DNA from: Zingiber officinale
Taxonomy: Eukaryota; Streptophyta; Magnoliopsida; Zingiberales; Zingiberaceae
Assembly: GCF_018446385.1 (NCBI RefSeq)
Contig: NC_055999.1
Span: 78,631,859 to 78,695,858 of the forward strand
Direction: 5' to 3'
Length of the DNA: 64,000 nt
Position 1 is the first letter of the stretch; every line of letters begins with the position of its first letter. Shown here piece after piece: positions 1 through 8,902 of this stretch. The notes under the pieces are model-generated. The model was given only the letters and a program-made list of their open reading frames with translations. It did no database searches and was not told the origin of the DNA. The position numbers and the translations under genes were made by a program.

Positions 1-246
1 CAAATGAGTGGACGAAGTGCACTGAAAGAGAGATTGCTACACTCGTGATGCCACATTGATCTGGGCCTCATTTTCTACTTAAAAATGGTTGGTTGATTTA
101 AAAGACACGGCATATGGGAAGACTTGGAAAAGTAATCAATAGAAAACATTGAATCAGATGCACATCTATATATTAAGCAATAAGCTATTGCAATCCCCCA
201 TCGAGGAAATTAAGCAGCAAGTAGTTTACCAAATTGGAGGAAAACT
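1..246 (+). promoter_or_regulatory. 5' region of RLP-A
   Basis: No gene is visible here. A TATA-like run (TATATATTAA, about 167-176) lies some 75 bp upstream of the ATG at 247. The stretch from about 175 to 246 is closely matched upstream of RLP-B (about 41060-41139), including a shared CAATCCCCCATC block and AAGCAGCAAGTAG, so it is probably the 5' UTR and proximal promoter copied with the gene. Further upstream the two copies resemble each other only patchily. Confidence 0.5.
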
Positions 247-3200
247 ATGCCTCTGCACTCGCTCTACTACTCTTTGTTGCTTTGTGGGCTTATTATGATC
301 CTTGCCTTTTCTTTGAAAGAAGCAGCAGTAGCAACACCTACAAGAGGCTGCTCGGAAGTGGAACGGGATGCCCTGCTCGACTTCAAAACCAACGTCAAAG
401 ACCCTTCCCACCGTTTGGCCTCCTGGTCTCCACAGATAGACTGCTGCAAATGGAGTGGCGTCGTATGCAAGACGACCAACAACGCAACTTTGTTCGGAGG
501 CCACCGTGTGGTGGAGCTCAACCTTCAAAATCCAAATGTTGATAATGAGCAAACTTTCCATACGGCTCTGCGAGGTGAGATACTGAGTCCTTCTTTGTTG
601 AACTTGACTCGGTTAGAGCGGTTGAATCTAAGTTGGAATGACTTCGAAGGAGCTCAAATTCCACAATTCATGGGCTCTTTTTTGAATCTCAAGTATCTTG
701 AGCTTTCTTGGTCCAATTTTTCTGGAGTCATTCCTTTTCAACTTGGTAATCTGTCGAGCCTTTATCATCTTGGACTGCAGTCAGCTAGATGGCTTGCGAC
801 TCCAATTGCCCATCGTTTGGATTGGCTCTCAGGACTCTCTTCTTTGAGGTACCTCGACCTTAGCTATGTGAATCTCAGTACAGTCTCTCAAAATTGGTTG
901 TCGGACGTCAACATGCTCCCTTCCCTACGAGAACTCTATTTGGTCTATTGTCATCTTAATAACATCCCCTCTTCATTTAATTCTCATCTCAATCTCACTT
1001 CTCTAGAAATTCTTGACCTGGAAGCCAATCCCTTCTACTCCTCCTCCTTGCCCAATTGGTTGTGGCGACTCACTAATCTCTCATTGCTTAGAATTGATGC
1101 TTCAGGACTGATACCTGCTGGAATCAGCAACTTAACTAGACTAATTCAACTTGATATTTCTGGCAACATATCTAGTCCCCTACCTGTTGAAATCTGGAGT
1201 CTGAATCATCTAGTACTACTTGACCTTAGTGACAATACAATGCTAACAGGTCATATACCCGCAGAAATTGCAAATTTAAGTAGTCTACAATCATTATTTC
1301 TTTCTTATTGTTCACTTAATAGTCAAATACCTTCTGAAATGGGAAACTTGAATAGTCTAACAACACTCCACCTTTATTTTAATTCACTTTCGGGACCCAT
1401 ACCTAGTGATATTGGGAACTTGACTAGTCTAATAAGTCTTGACCTTTCTTATAATTCACTTTCGGGTCCCATACCTAGTGAGATTGGGAACTTGACTAGT
1501 TTAATAAGTCTTGACCTTTATTCTAATTCACTTTCAAGTCTCATACCTATTGAAATGGGGAACTTGAGTAGTCTAATAAATCTTGACCTTTCTTATAATT
1601 CATTCTCGGGTCCCATACCTACTGAGATTGGAAAACTTTCCAAGTTACAAGTTTTATTTCTTTACAATTGTTCACTTAATGGTCAAATACCTTTTGAAAT
1701 TGGAAACTTAACTAGTTTAATAAGTCTCGACCTTTCTTATAATTCACTTTCGGGTCCCATACCTACTGAGATTGGAAAACTTTCCAAGTTACAAGTTTTA
1801 TTTCTTTCCAATTTTTCACTTAATGGCCAAATACCTTTTGAAATTGGAAACTTAACTAGTTTAATAAGTCTCGACCTTTCTTATAATTCACTTTCGGGTC
1901 CCATAGCTATTGAGATTGGAAAACTTTCCAATTTGAAGGATTTATACTTAAGGGGAAACTCTCGAATTACCATTTCCTTAGACTATGACTGGATCCCTTC
2001 TTTTCAATTAGAAAGGCTTGACTTGGCATCTTGTACAGCAGTGGGTCCTAGGTTTCCACAATGGCTCCACTCACAGAAATCCATGTCTGAGTTGAGTTTG
2101 TCCAATACAAGCATTAATGACATCCTACCTGATTGGTTTTGGAATTCATCTTCTTCCACCTTTTCGGTTATTGATCTCTCTCATAATAAGCTTAGGGGTA
2201 CTTTGCCATCATCGATCGAGGTCATACGAAGCCTTGAATATATAAATCTACGTTCTAATAAACTGGAAGGACTTGTTCCTCGTTGGACACTTCAAATCTG
2301 GGCCCTAGACCTATCTTTTAATGATTTTTCTGGGCCTATACCATCATCAAAAATTTCACCATCCTACTTAATCCTTTCGAATAATCATTTCAATGGGTGC
2401 ATACCATCTTTCATTTGCAAATCGGAGCAATTAGAGGGTTTGGATTTATCCTACAACAAATTATCCGGAGAGATACCCAAGTGTTGGCAAGAAGCAAATA
2501 TGAACCTTTACTTTACTCACTTGGGAAACAATAAGCTCACCGGTGAAATTCCTAGCTCCATTGGAAACTTGATTGGATTGGTGTCTTTGCATTTGGACAA
2601 TAATGATCTCAGTGGACAACTTCCAATGTCATTACAAAATTGCACTAAACTACGTGTCATTGATCTCACGGCCAACAACTTTTTAGGAAGTATACCTACA
2701 TGGATGGGACAAAATTTGCAACAATTGACTATTCTTATATTACGGTCAAATATGTTTTCTGGCATTATTCCTTCAAATCTCGGAGAACTGAGCAAGCTTC
2801 ATGTTCTTGACCTTGCCAATAACAATTTAAGAGGGTCTATACCATGTTCCTTTGGCAATTTCAGTGCAATAAGATTGACATCAAGAGCAACCGATGACAC
2901 AATTTCAATTGAAGGATCAATCGATGGTTTTGAATACGGAGAAAGTGATAGTGTATCAATAGTTACAAAGGGATATAAATATAGATTTTCATCTATTCTC
3001 TATTTGGTAAAGATTATAGATCTTTCAAGTAATAGTCTTACAGGTGAGTTTCCTACGACATTAGGATCTCTTGTAGGACTTCAAACTTTGAATTTGTCAA
3101 GGAACTTTTTAAGAGGCAGGATTCCAGATACTATTGGTGGAATGAAGTCATCGGAAACATTGGATTTATCTTTCAACAACTTATCAGGCGTTATTCCTCA

Positions 3201-3555
3201 AGATTTGTCAAAATTGACTGCTTTGGACCATTTAAATCTTTCTTACAATAATTTGTCAGGGGATATTCCTTCCGGATTTCAACTTCAAACACTTCTAGAT
3301 GCTTCCATTTATATGGGCAATGCTTATCTTTGTGGGGATTTGATTAATAAAAGTTGCTCTAATGATGTCGACAACAATGTGACAAAGGAAGAGTTGCAAA
3401 AGAGTAAATCACAAATATTTCTATCAATTTACTTTGGTGCCTCACTTGGTTATGTGATTGGATTATGGAGTGTGTTTATAATCCTACTATCCAAACACAA
3501 TTGGAGGAATTTGTATTTTCATTTGATTGACAAAGTTCATGTACCATTAATTTAG
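247..3555 (+). CDS. LRR receptor-like protein, RLP-A (intact)
   Basis: Predicted cell-surface receptor without a kinase domain; RLPs of this build act in plant immunity or development with adaptor kinases such as SOBIR1 (family knowledge). Visible order in 1102 residues: hydrophobic signal peptide (about 1-29); LRRNT_2 cap (34-76) with the DCCKWSGVVC cysteine motif; a long run of plant-type extracellular LRRs with many N-glycosylation sites; a non-LRR island at about 877-920; a few more LRRs; a short acidic segment; one transmembrane helix (about 1057-1082) with a GxxxG motif (GASLG); and a 20-residue basic cytoplasmic tail. The gene is a single exon. The ATG at 247 is chosen because it directly starts the signal peptide and is shared with RLP-B. 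No ligand can be inferred. Element E1 sits 90 bp after the stop. RLP-B and RLP-C are broken paralogues. Confidence 0.95.
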   Translation: MPLHSLYYSLLLCGLIMILAFSLKEAAVATPTRGCSEVERDALLDFKTNVKDPSHRLASWSPQIDCCKWSGVVCKTTNNATLFGGHRVVELNLQNPNVDNEQTFHTALRGEILSPSLLNLTRLERLNLSWNDFEGAQIPQFMGSFLNLKYLELSWSNFSGVIPFQLGNLSSLYHLGLQSARWLATPIAHRLDWLSGLSSLRYLDLSYVNLSTVSQNWLSDVNMLPSLRELYLVYCHLNNIPSSFNSHLNLTSLEILDLEANPFYSSSLPNWLWRLTNLSLLRIDASGLIPAGISNLTRLIQLDISGNISSPLPVEIWSLNHLVLLDLSDNTMLTGHIPAEIANLSSLQSLFLSYCSLNSQIPSEMGNLNSLTTLHLYFNSLSGPIPSDIGNLTSLISLDLSYNSLSGPIPSEIGNLTSLISLDLYSNSLSSLIPIEMGNLSSLINLDLSYNSFSGPIPTEIGKLSKLQVLFLYNCSLNGQIPFEIGNLTSLISLDLSYNSLSGPIPTEIGKLSKLQVLFLSNFSLNGQIPFEIGNLTSLISLDLSYNSLSGPIAIEIGKLSNLKDLYLRGNSRITISLDYDWIPSFQLERLDLASCTAVGPRFPQWLHSQKSMSELSLSNTSINDILPDWFWNSSSSTFSVIDLSHNKLRGTLPSSIEVIRSLEYINLRSNKLEGLVPRWTLQIWALDLSFNDFSGPIPSSKISPSYLILSNNHFNGCIPSFICKSEQLEGLDLSYNKLSGEIPKCWQEANMNLYFTHLGNNKLTGEIPSSIGNLIGLVSLHLDNNDLSGQLPMSLQNCTKLRVIDLTANNFLGSIPTWMGQNLQQLTILILRSNMFSGIIPSNLGELSKLHVLDLANNNLRGSIPCSFGNFSAIRLTSRATDDTISIEGSIDGFEYGESDSVSIVTKGYKYRFSSILYLVKIIDLSSNSLTGEFPTTLGSLVGLQTLNLSRNFLRGRIPDTIGGMKSSETLDLSFNNLSGVIPQDLSKLTALDHLNLSYNNLSGDIPSGFQLQTLLDASIYMGNAYLCGDLINKSCSNDVDNNVTKEELQKSKSQIFLSIYFGASLGYVIGLWSVFIILLSKHNWRNLYFHLIDKVHVPLI
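1621..1908 (+). repeat. Tandem 144-bp duplication of an LRR pair in RLP-A
   Basis: Two adjacent 144-bp units (1621-1764 and 1765-1908) are nearly identical and in frame. Each encodes 48 residues, that is two 24-residue LRRs beginning at TEIGKLSKLQVLFL. A third, partly diverged unit begins at 1909. RLP-B carries related but differently edited repeats at the corresponding place, so the repeat number in this block varies between paralogues. Confidence 0.85.
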
Positions 3556-3645
3556 GGTAACTAAATAATGTTTAGGCAAACTGTGGGACAAAATCCAAGT
3601 TAATATCAATGTAACTATTCAGATACTTAATATAAAGTTAATAGA
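3556..3645 (+). other. Remaining 3' UTR stub of RLP-A
   Basis: These 90 bases match the sequence after the RLP-B and RLP-C stops and end with ATAGA (3641-3645), the target duplication of element E1. The rest of the original 3' flank resumes at 20385. Any native polyadenylation signal beyond this stub is now 16.7 kb away, so transcripts probably end inside the stub or in the E1 LTR. Confidence 0.85.
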
Positions 3646-3835
3646 TGTTGGTGCAATATCCCTTAGGTCAAGGTTGACTGGTTTGACCAAGCTTGAGGCT
3701 TGGTCATAGTTTCGATGTTTGACAATACATGTAGACACATGGACAATGCATGTGCAGTTGTTCATATGGGGAGATTCTGATCAGGGACTGATCAGTGTGA
3801 ATGAAGAAGAGTCAAGTAGGTATACCTGACTGGAA

Positions 3836-4111
3836 GGAAACCCTGGTGAGTGAAGCCAGGTGAAAGTCCTAGTGAGTGAAGCTAGGCAGATGGAAATCCT
3901 TGTGAGTGAAGCCAGGTGAAAGTCCTAGTGAGTGAAGCTAGGCAGATGGAAATCCTGGTGAGTGAAGCCAGGTGAAAGTCCTAGTGAGTGAAGCTAGACA
4001 GATGGAAATCCTGGTGAGTGAAGCCAGGTGAAAGTCCTAGTGAGTGAAGCTAGGCAGGTGAAAGACCTAGTGAGTGAAGCTAGGCAGATTGAAAACCCTA
4101 GTGAGTGAAGC
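3836..4111 (+). repeat. 56-bp tandem repeat made of two mini-hairpins
   Basis: There are about four units plus a partial one. Each unit contains CCTGG-TGAGTGAAG-CCAGG followed by CCTAG-TGAGTGAAG-CTAGG. The nine-base loop is identical while both stem arms differ together. The 3' LTR has the same array at about 19239-19478 but lacks one roughly 29-bp subunit. Confidence 0.9.
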
Positions 4112-4122
4112 TAGGTGAAAGT

Positions 4123-4283
4123 CCAAGTAGGTCAAGAGAGTGACCGGATACTTGGCATGAAAGAAAAGTCCAAGTGGGTCAAAGGGATTGACCGGACACT
4201 TGGTGAGGGAGTCCTAGCAGGTCAAGGGAGTGACTAGATGCTAGGCATGACGTACCAACAGGTTAAGGTTGACCGGATGTTGG
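4123..4283 (+). repeat. Four tandem two-stem hairpins with covarying outer arms (E1 LTR)
   Basis: Units at 4123-4155, 4170-4203, 4213-4245 and 4255-4283. Layout: outer arm, GGTCA, short loop, TGACC, GGA, outer arm. The outer arms are CCAAGTA/TACTTGG, CCAAGTG/CACTTGG, CCTAGCA/TGCTAGG and CCAACA/TGTTGG, each perfectly complementary although the sequence changes. The third unit has TGACT in place of TGACC and AGA in place of GGA. All four recur in the 3' LTR (about 19492-19652). Confidence 0.92.
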
Positions 4284-4316
4284 TTTGAGACTTGGTTTTG
4301 GGCAAAAACCAAGTGC

Positions 4317-4536
4317 TGGATCGATCAGTGGATCGATCCAGACCTTTCCCAGCGAATAGAAAGCCTCTGGATCGATCAGTGGATCGATCCAGAGGTCTCA
4401 ATCGATCAGTGGATAGATTGGGACGCTGCTGCTTCGCGCGATAAGCGTTGGATCGATCCGTGGATCGATCCAGGCGTTTTTCCAGAGCACAGAGGTGCTC
4501 TGGATCGATCCGTGGATCGATCCAAAGCCTCCCCGA
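4317..4536 (+). repeat. GGATCGATC palindrome array (E1 5' LTR)
   Basis: Several inverted repeats of the form CTGGATCGATC-agtg-GATCGATCCAG, plus AATCGATC variants, are interspersed with short unique sequence. The 3' LTR version (about 19687-19836) has a different number and arrangement of units, although the two LTRs must have started identical. Short reading frames across this block are by-products of the repeats. Confidence 0.9.
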
Positions 4537-5076
4537 TCGATTGGGAATAATCGAATCGATTGGGATCCGACCGTTGAGTCGTATTTGAGCCGCAGGCGAG
4601 CGTTGTCTTCGGCACTTCTTCACCGATTCATTTCAGATCTTCACCAGCACCTCCACAGCTCTTCTCAAGCTCGAGATCGCCAGTTCTTGAAGGTTCTTGG
4701 AGGTTCTTCCAAGTCAAGAGGCGGATCAAAGCAAGGAGAAGAAACTAGGGTTAGGGCTTTTGCACTCATTGTAAGCTTGTGAGCTTGTATTTCATTACCT
4801 TTCCCTTTCTTCTTGTATTGAGTCTTGTAGGGCTTCTCCGCCTTTGGTAGTTACCATAAAGGAGAGTTTTATTAGTGGAGGGTGTGTGTGTTGGTGTGGA
4901 TCCTTGGACTAGTCACCTCTTCTGAGGTGGATACCGAGTAAACCAACCGTGTTAGCGTTGTGTAATTTGTTTCTGTATTTTCCGCTGCCTTATCTTTGAA
5001 GAAACAAGCAACGCCGAACACTGGGCACGCGACGAGCTATTCACCCCCCCCTCTAGCTACTTTTGGTCCTAACAAG

Positions 5077-5088
5077 TGGTATCAGAGC
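5077..5088 (+). other. Primer-binding site of E1
   Basis: TGGTATCAGAGC lies two bases after the LTR end. It is complementary to the 3' end of plant initiator-Met tRNA, the usual primer of Ty1/copia elements. Confidence 0.93.
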
Positions 5089-5206
5089 AAGGTTGCTCTT
5101 CACCGGAATCATCGCCGGAAGGATCAAGCATAACAAGAAAAGCTAGAGGGTGAAGAAGTTGGAGAAAATTCTTCAAGTTCAAGATTTTATCAAGCTCAAC
5201 TTCAAG

Positions 5207-6209
5207 ATGCAATTCCAAGATGGACTTGGATTTGATACAAGGGTGGCTCCACCATACACATCCACAAGCTTCGATTCTTGGAGATCAAGAATTGAAAATT
5301 TCTTGATGATGGAGATAGAGCAATGGTTTGCTCTAATGGAAGGTTTTAAGGCTCCAAGGAATTCAAAGGGCAAAGTTCTCAAAAGGAGCAAATGGAGCCA
5401 AGAACAAATCCAAAGATGTGAGGCCAATGACAAAATGACCAAGCTTTTGGTCAATCTATTACCAAGCAACATCTTGGAGAAAATTGGAGAAGTTGAAGAT
5501 GCCAAAGAGCTATGGAGCAAATTGGAAAAGGCTCATGAGATCCCCTCCACTGTACCTAACCAAGAAGAATCCAAAGAGGGTGACTCATTGGAGCAAGATC
5601 AAGAGGAGGACTCCGAAGTTGAGAGATGCTCAACTTCCGAAGAAGAGGAAATCCAAGAAGCTTCATTCTCAAGGGAGTGTAATCAAAAGAGCAAGGAAGG
5701 AGCATATTCCTTGTTTCATGTACAAGAGGATGAAGAAGAAGGTGAAGCCTCCACCTCTAGGATTGAGGGGGAGCAACTCTTGGTGACACCGGATCAAGAA
5801 GAAGGAGAATCCTCCACATCCGGGTCAAGAGAAGAAGAGGATGAAGAAGCTTCCACCTCCACAAGTCAAGATAAATCAATTGGAGGGAAATCGATTTCGG
5901 ATCAAGAGGAAGCCTCTACATTCATATCAAATGGAGGAGCAAGTGCCACCCCTACACAAGAAGGTATAAATAGTTCAATTAATAATAAGAATCATATTAT
6001 ATGTTTTGAATGTAGGGAACATGGGCACTACAAAAGCAAGTGCCCTAAATTGGCCAAGAAGAAGGGTCAAGTGGCACCAAAGGGCAAGGAGAAGCCAAAG
6101 GAGACCATCTCCGGAACAAAGAAGAGCAAGGAGCACATTGTGTGCTTCTCTTGCAATCAAAAGGGGCATTACCAGAGTCAATGCCCTAAGGGGAAGAAGA
6201 TGGTCAAGG
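5207..6209 (+). pseudogene. E1 gag-like ORF, 5' part (interrupted by E2)
   Basis: Starts at ATG 5207, the first ATG in this frame. The N-terminal part resembles the UBN2-type gag of plant copia elements (WRSRIENFL, then an AKELWSKLEKAHE segment). It is followed by a Ser/Glu-rich acidic stretch and two CCHC zinc knuckles (CFECREHGHYKSKC and CFSCNQKGHYQSQC), which bind nucleic acid in capsid proteins. The UBN2 domain looks shortened compared with E3 and E4. The frame is broken at 6209 by E2 and resumes in phase at 15944; only the E2 insertion disrupts it. Confidence 0.85.
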
Positions 6210-8549
6210 TGTTAGAGTGTATACTAAAAGCCTAGCTTTTGGTATAAATATTTATCTAGAAATAAGAATCACATTGGTCAAAAGTCTACATTTATGATAA
6301 ATGTAGTTGCTCAATTAATTTATATTGTAGATAACATGGTGTGTGGTGTCACACACAGAAGATCATGTTATTGGTTCCTTATAAATTATAAACAGTAGCT
6401 CACGACCAAGATGGAAAGGAACAAACCATTGGAAGGTCGTAGTGTAATTAGGTATTAGTATATCTTAACTATATAATTACACTAGTACACTTAGAGTGTA
6501 TTGAGTAGGACCATTTGAGGTCGTTCCTTTTATACTGACTTTATAAAGGAACAAAGACCTCAGTTATTATGGAAGTGTGTGCTCTTAATCCTAATATAAT
6601 AACAAGCACATATATTTGATATTTATTTCTTTAATTTATCAATGGGTGAGATTTAGTTCGATGAATCAATAAGCCCGATAAGTTGGGAAATGATATCACT
6701 TATAGTGTGTGTTGTTAATTATAGAAGAAAACTGTGTCCTAGTAATCTAGGTTGAGAATGTCCCCAAGAGGAGCTCATAAGGATTGTCATGTTAAACCCT
6801 GCAGGTGGACTTAGTCCGACATGACGATGAAGTTGAGTGGTACTACTCTTGGAGCTAGATATTAATTAAGTGAGTTGTCAGTAACTTACTTAATTAGTGG
6901 ACATTTGTTATCTTAAACACAGGGAGACTAACACACTCATAATAAGAAGGAGCCCAAAATGTAATTTGGGATTGGTGCGGTAGTTCAATAATAGTTCTCT
7001 AGTGGAATGAATTATTATTGATAAAATTAAGTTGTGTGTTCGGGGCAAACACGGGATGCTTAATTTTATCGGGAGACCAAAACCAATTCCTCCTCTCGGT
7101 CCCTATCGTAGCCTCTAGTATATAGAGATTTATACCCACCGCATACCCACCTTCTTACCCATCCAATGGGGCCGGCCAAGCTAGCTTGGAACCCAAGCTA
7201 GGGCCGGCCAAGACCAAGTGGATAAGTTAAGTTGGTGGCCGGCCAAAGCTTGGGTCCCAAGCTTAGGTGGCCGGCCACTAGAATATTAAAAAGGATTTTT
7301 ATTAAAATTATTTCTCATGTGGATATCATGTTTTTAAAAGAGAGTTTAAAAATAAAAAATTTCCTTTTATAGCTTTCTACAAAAGATTAAGAGAAGAGAT
7401 TAATCTCTTTCCTTATTTGTAGTTTAAAAGGATGGTTTTAATTTTTGGTAAAAACTTTCCTTATTTGTAAATCATCTATATGTTTAAAAGAGAGTTTAAA
7501 ATTTGAAATCTTTCCTTATTTGTTGATTAAAGGAGGATTTTAAATTTTAAGAAAACTTTCCTTTTTAAACATATTCATGATTTAAAAGAAAGTTTAAAAA
7601 TTAAATATTCTCTTTTATAAGTTTCTACAAGAGATTAAGAAAAGATTTGATATCTTTCCTTATTTGTAGATTAAAAGAGATTTTAATTTTTAGAGATAAC
7701 TTTCTTTTTATTCACATGTTTAAAAGAAAGATTTTAATTTATTAAATTTCCTTTTTATAAACCAATCATGAAGGGATAAAAATTATTGAGAAATTTTTAT
7801 AAAATTCCGGAAGCAAATAAGGAAGTTTTAATTGGTGTTTAAAATTTTATTTGCTTGGAGTTTTTTTTTGTGGCCGGCCATTATAAAATTGAGAAAGGAA
7901 ATTATTTTTAATTAAATAAATTTTCCTTTTCAATGGCAAAAGAATTAAGGAAGTTTTTATTAAAATTTCCTTATTTGCCAAGATCAAGGATTATAAAAGA
8001 GGGGGTAGAGGAGGCTTCATTGCTAATGAATCTATTCTATTTTTCTCTCCCTCTTTTCTTCTTCTTGTGGCCGGCCCTAGCCTTTCTCCTTTCTTCTCTT
8101 TTGGTGGCCGAACCATACATCTCTTGGAGCTCTTGTTGGTGGCCGGACCTAGGAAGGAGAAGAAGAAGAGGAGGAAGCCTCATCTTGAAGATCCCTTGGA
8201 GTATTGGTGGTGATCAAGTTCTTCTTCCTTGGAGGTGGTTCTTCTTGTGGCCGAACCTTGCTTGGAGAAGAAGAAGGTGCGTGGTGGTTCTCGTCTCGGA
8301 AGATCGTCGCCCACACGACGTCCGGGATAAGAAGAGGAATACGGTAGAAGATCAAGAGGTTTTTCTAAAAGGTATAACTAGTAATTTTTCTTTCCGCATC
8401 ATACTAGTTATTTTTGGAAATAATACTAAATACAAGAGGCTTACGTTCTAGTGTTTCGAATATGGTTTTTCGAAGTTGTGTTCTTTTGTTTCTTTCTTTT
8501 CCTTGTGATTTGATTGTTCTCTTTGGTTAACCTAAAGTTATTTTAGGAA

Positions 8550-8671
8550 ATTAAATATTAGCTTTCTATTAAAGGTTTTGTCTAGTCGGTGGTAGTTGCT
8601 CCCATATCCAAGAAGGTCATGTGCCTCGCCACGTCAGTACTGGGAACCTTTTATGGAAATTAATATTTAAT
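8550..8671 (+). ncRNA. Multi-stem structured module in the E2 LTR (shared with E4)
   Basis: Outer stem ATTAAATATTA (8550-8560) with TAATATTTAAT (8661-8671); middle stem AAAGGTT (8571-8577) with AACCTTT (8645-8651); core with GTGG and CCAC plus the strings CCAAGAAGG and GTGCCTCGCCACG. The second copy is at 15589-15710 in the 3' LTR. A 124-bp relative with different stems but the same core lies at 45756-45879 in E4. Calling it an RNA is inference from pairing and conservation only. Confidence 0.45.
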
Positions 8672-8747
8672 GGAAAACTTAATCTATTTTAACGTGTTAA
8701 GTTCCGCAGGAGATCCAAGTCAAAACCTAAAGAACAAATAGATTAAG

Positions 8748-8787
8748 TTTTGGATCAAACGTGTAAAGTTCCGTAGGCGATCCAAAA
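8748..8787 (+). repeat. Hairpin with a conserved 22-nt loop (E2 5' LTR)
   Basis: TTTTGGATC (8748-8756) pairs with GATCCAAAA (8779-8787) around a 22-base loop beginning AAACGTGT. In the 3' LTR two such hairpins stand side by side (15730-15771 and 15799-15838) with different stems and almost identical loops. In the 5' LTR the left arm of the first one is lost. Confidence 0.8.
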
Positions 8788-8890
8788 TTTAATTTAAAAG
8801 AACACATGGTAGCTAGGAAAAGGTTCAGACCTTTGTACAAAAATTTTGTACAATGGAAACCTATAGGTTTTCCGAGTAGCAACCAACAAT

Positions 8891-8902
8891 TGGTATCGAG
8901 CT
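8891..8902 (+). other. Primer-binding site of E2
   Basis: TGGTATCGAGCT starts two bases after the 5' LTR end. It resembles the initiator-Met primer site but carries GAGC in place of AGAGC, so priming may be weakened. Confidence 0.75.

Larger units (their letters stand above)
3646..5074 (+). repeat. E1 5' LTR (1429 bp)
   Basis: It matches 19065-20384 closely outside its repeat arrays. It begins TG and ends CA. It carries, in order: a 9-bp-stem hairpin (3684-3706), a doubled CTGATCAG palindrome (3777-3795), a 56-bp tandem repeat (about 3836-4111), four two-stem hairpins (4123-4283), a GGATCGATCC palindrome array (about 4317-4536), and a C-rich U5 end just before the primer-binding site. Length differences from the 3' LTR fall in these arrays. 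Confidence 0.95.
6210..8888 (+). repeat. E2 5' LTR
   Basis: A very long LTR, strongly AT-rich (runs of TTTAAAA-type sequence at 7290-7930) with GGCCGGCC motifs at about 7170-7275 and 7872, and with a pyrimidine-rich stretch near 8040-8230. Two inverted repeats sit among the GGCCGGCC motifs: CTAGCTTGG-aac-CCAAGCTAG and AAGCTTGGG-tc-CCAAGCTT. Open frames here, such as 7933-8451, lie wholly inside the LTR, recur in the other LTR and resemble no protein I know, so they are not called as genes. Confidence 0.93.

Noticed and set aside
3836-4111. Regularly spaced repeats as a CRISPR-like array
   Set aside because: The repeats are contiguous with no unique spacers and lie in an LTR of a plant genome.
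4234-4782. Overlapping frames on both strands full of DRSTDRS or WIDQWID repeats
   Set aside because: They are translations of the GGATCGATC palindrome array; the same occurs at 19608-19926.
5077-5088. Initiator-Met tRNA gene fragments at the TGGTATCAGAGC sites
   Set aside because: They are primer-binding sites next to LTR ends; no tRNA cloverleaf is present.
7933-8451. A 172-codon open frame, repeated at 15104-15490
   Set aside because: It lies wholly inside the E2 LTR, is low-complexity (Trp, Arg, Ser, Leu) and resembles no protein I know.
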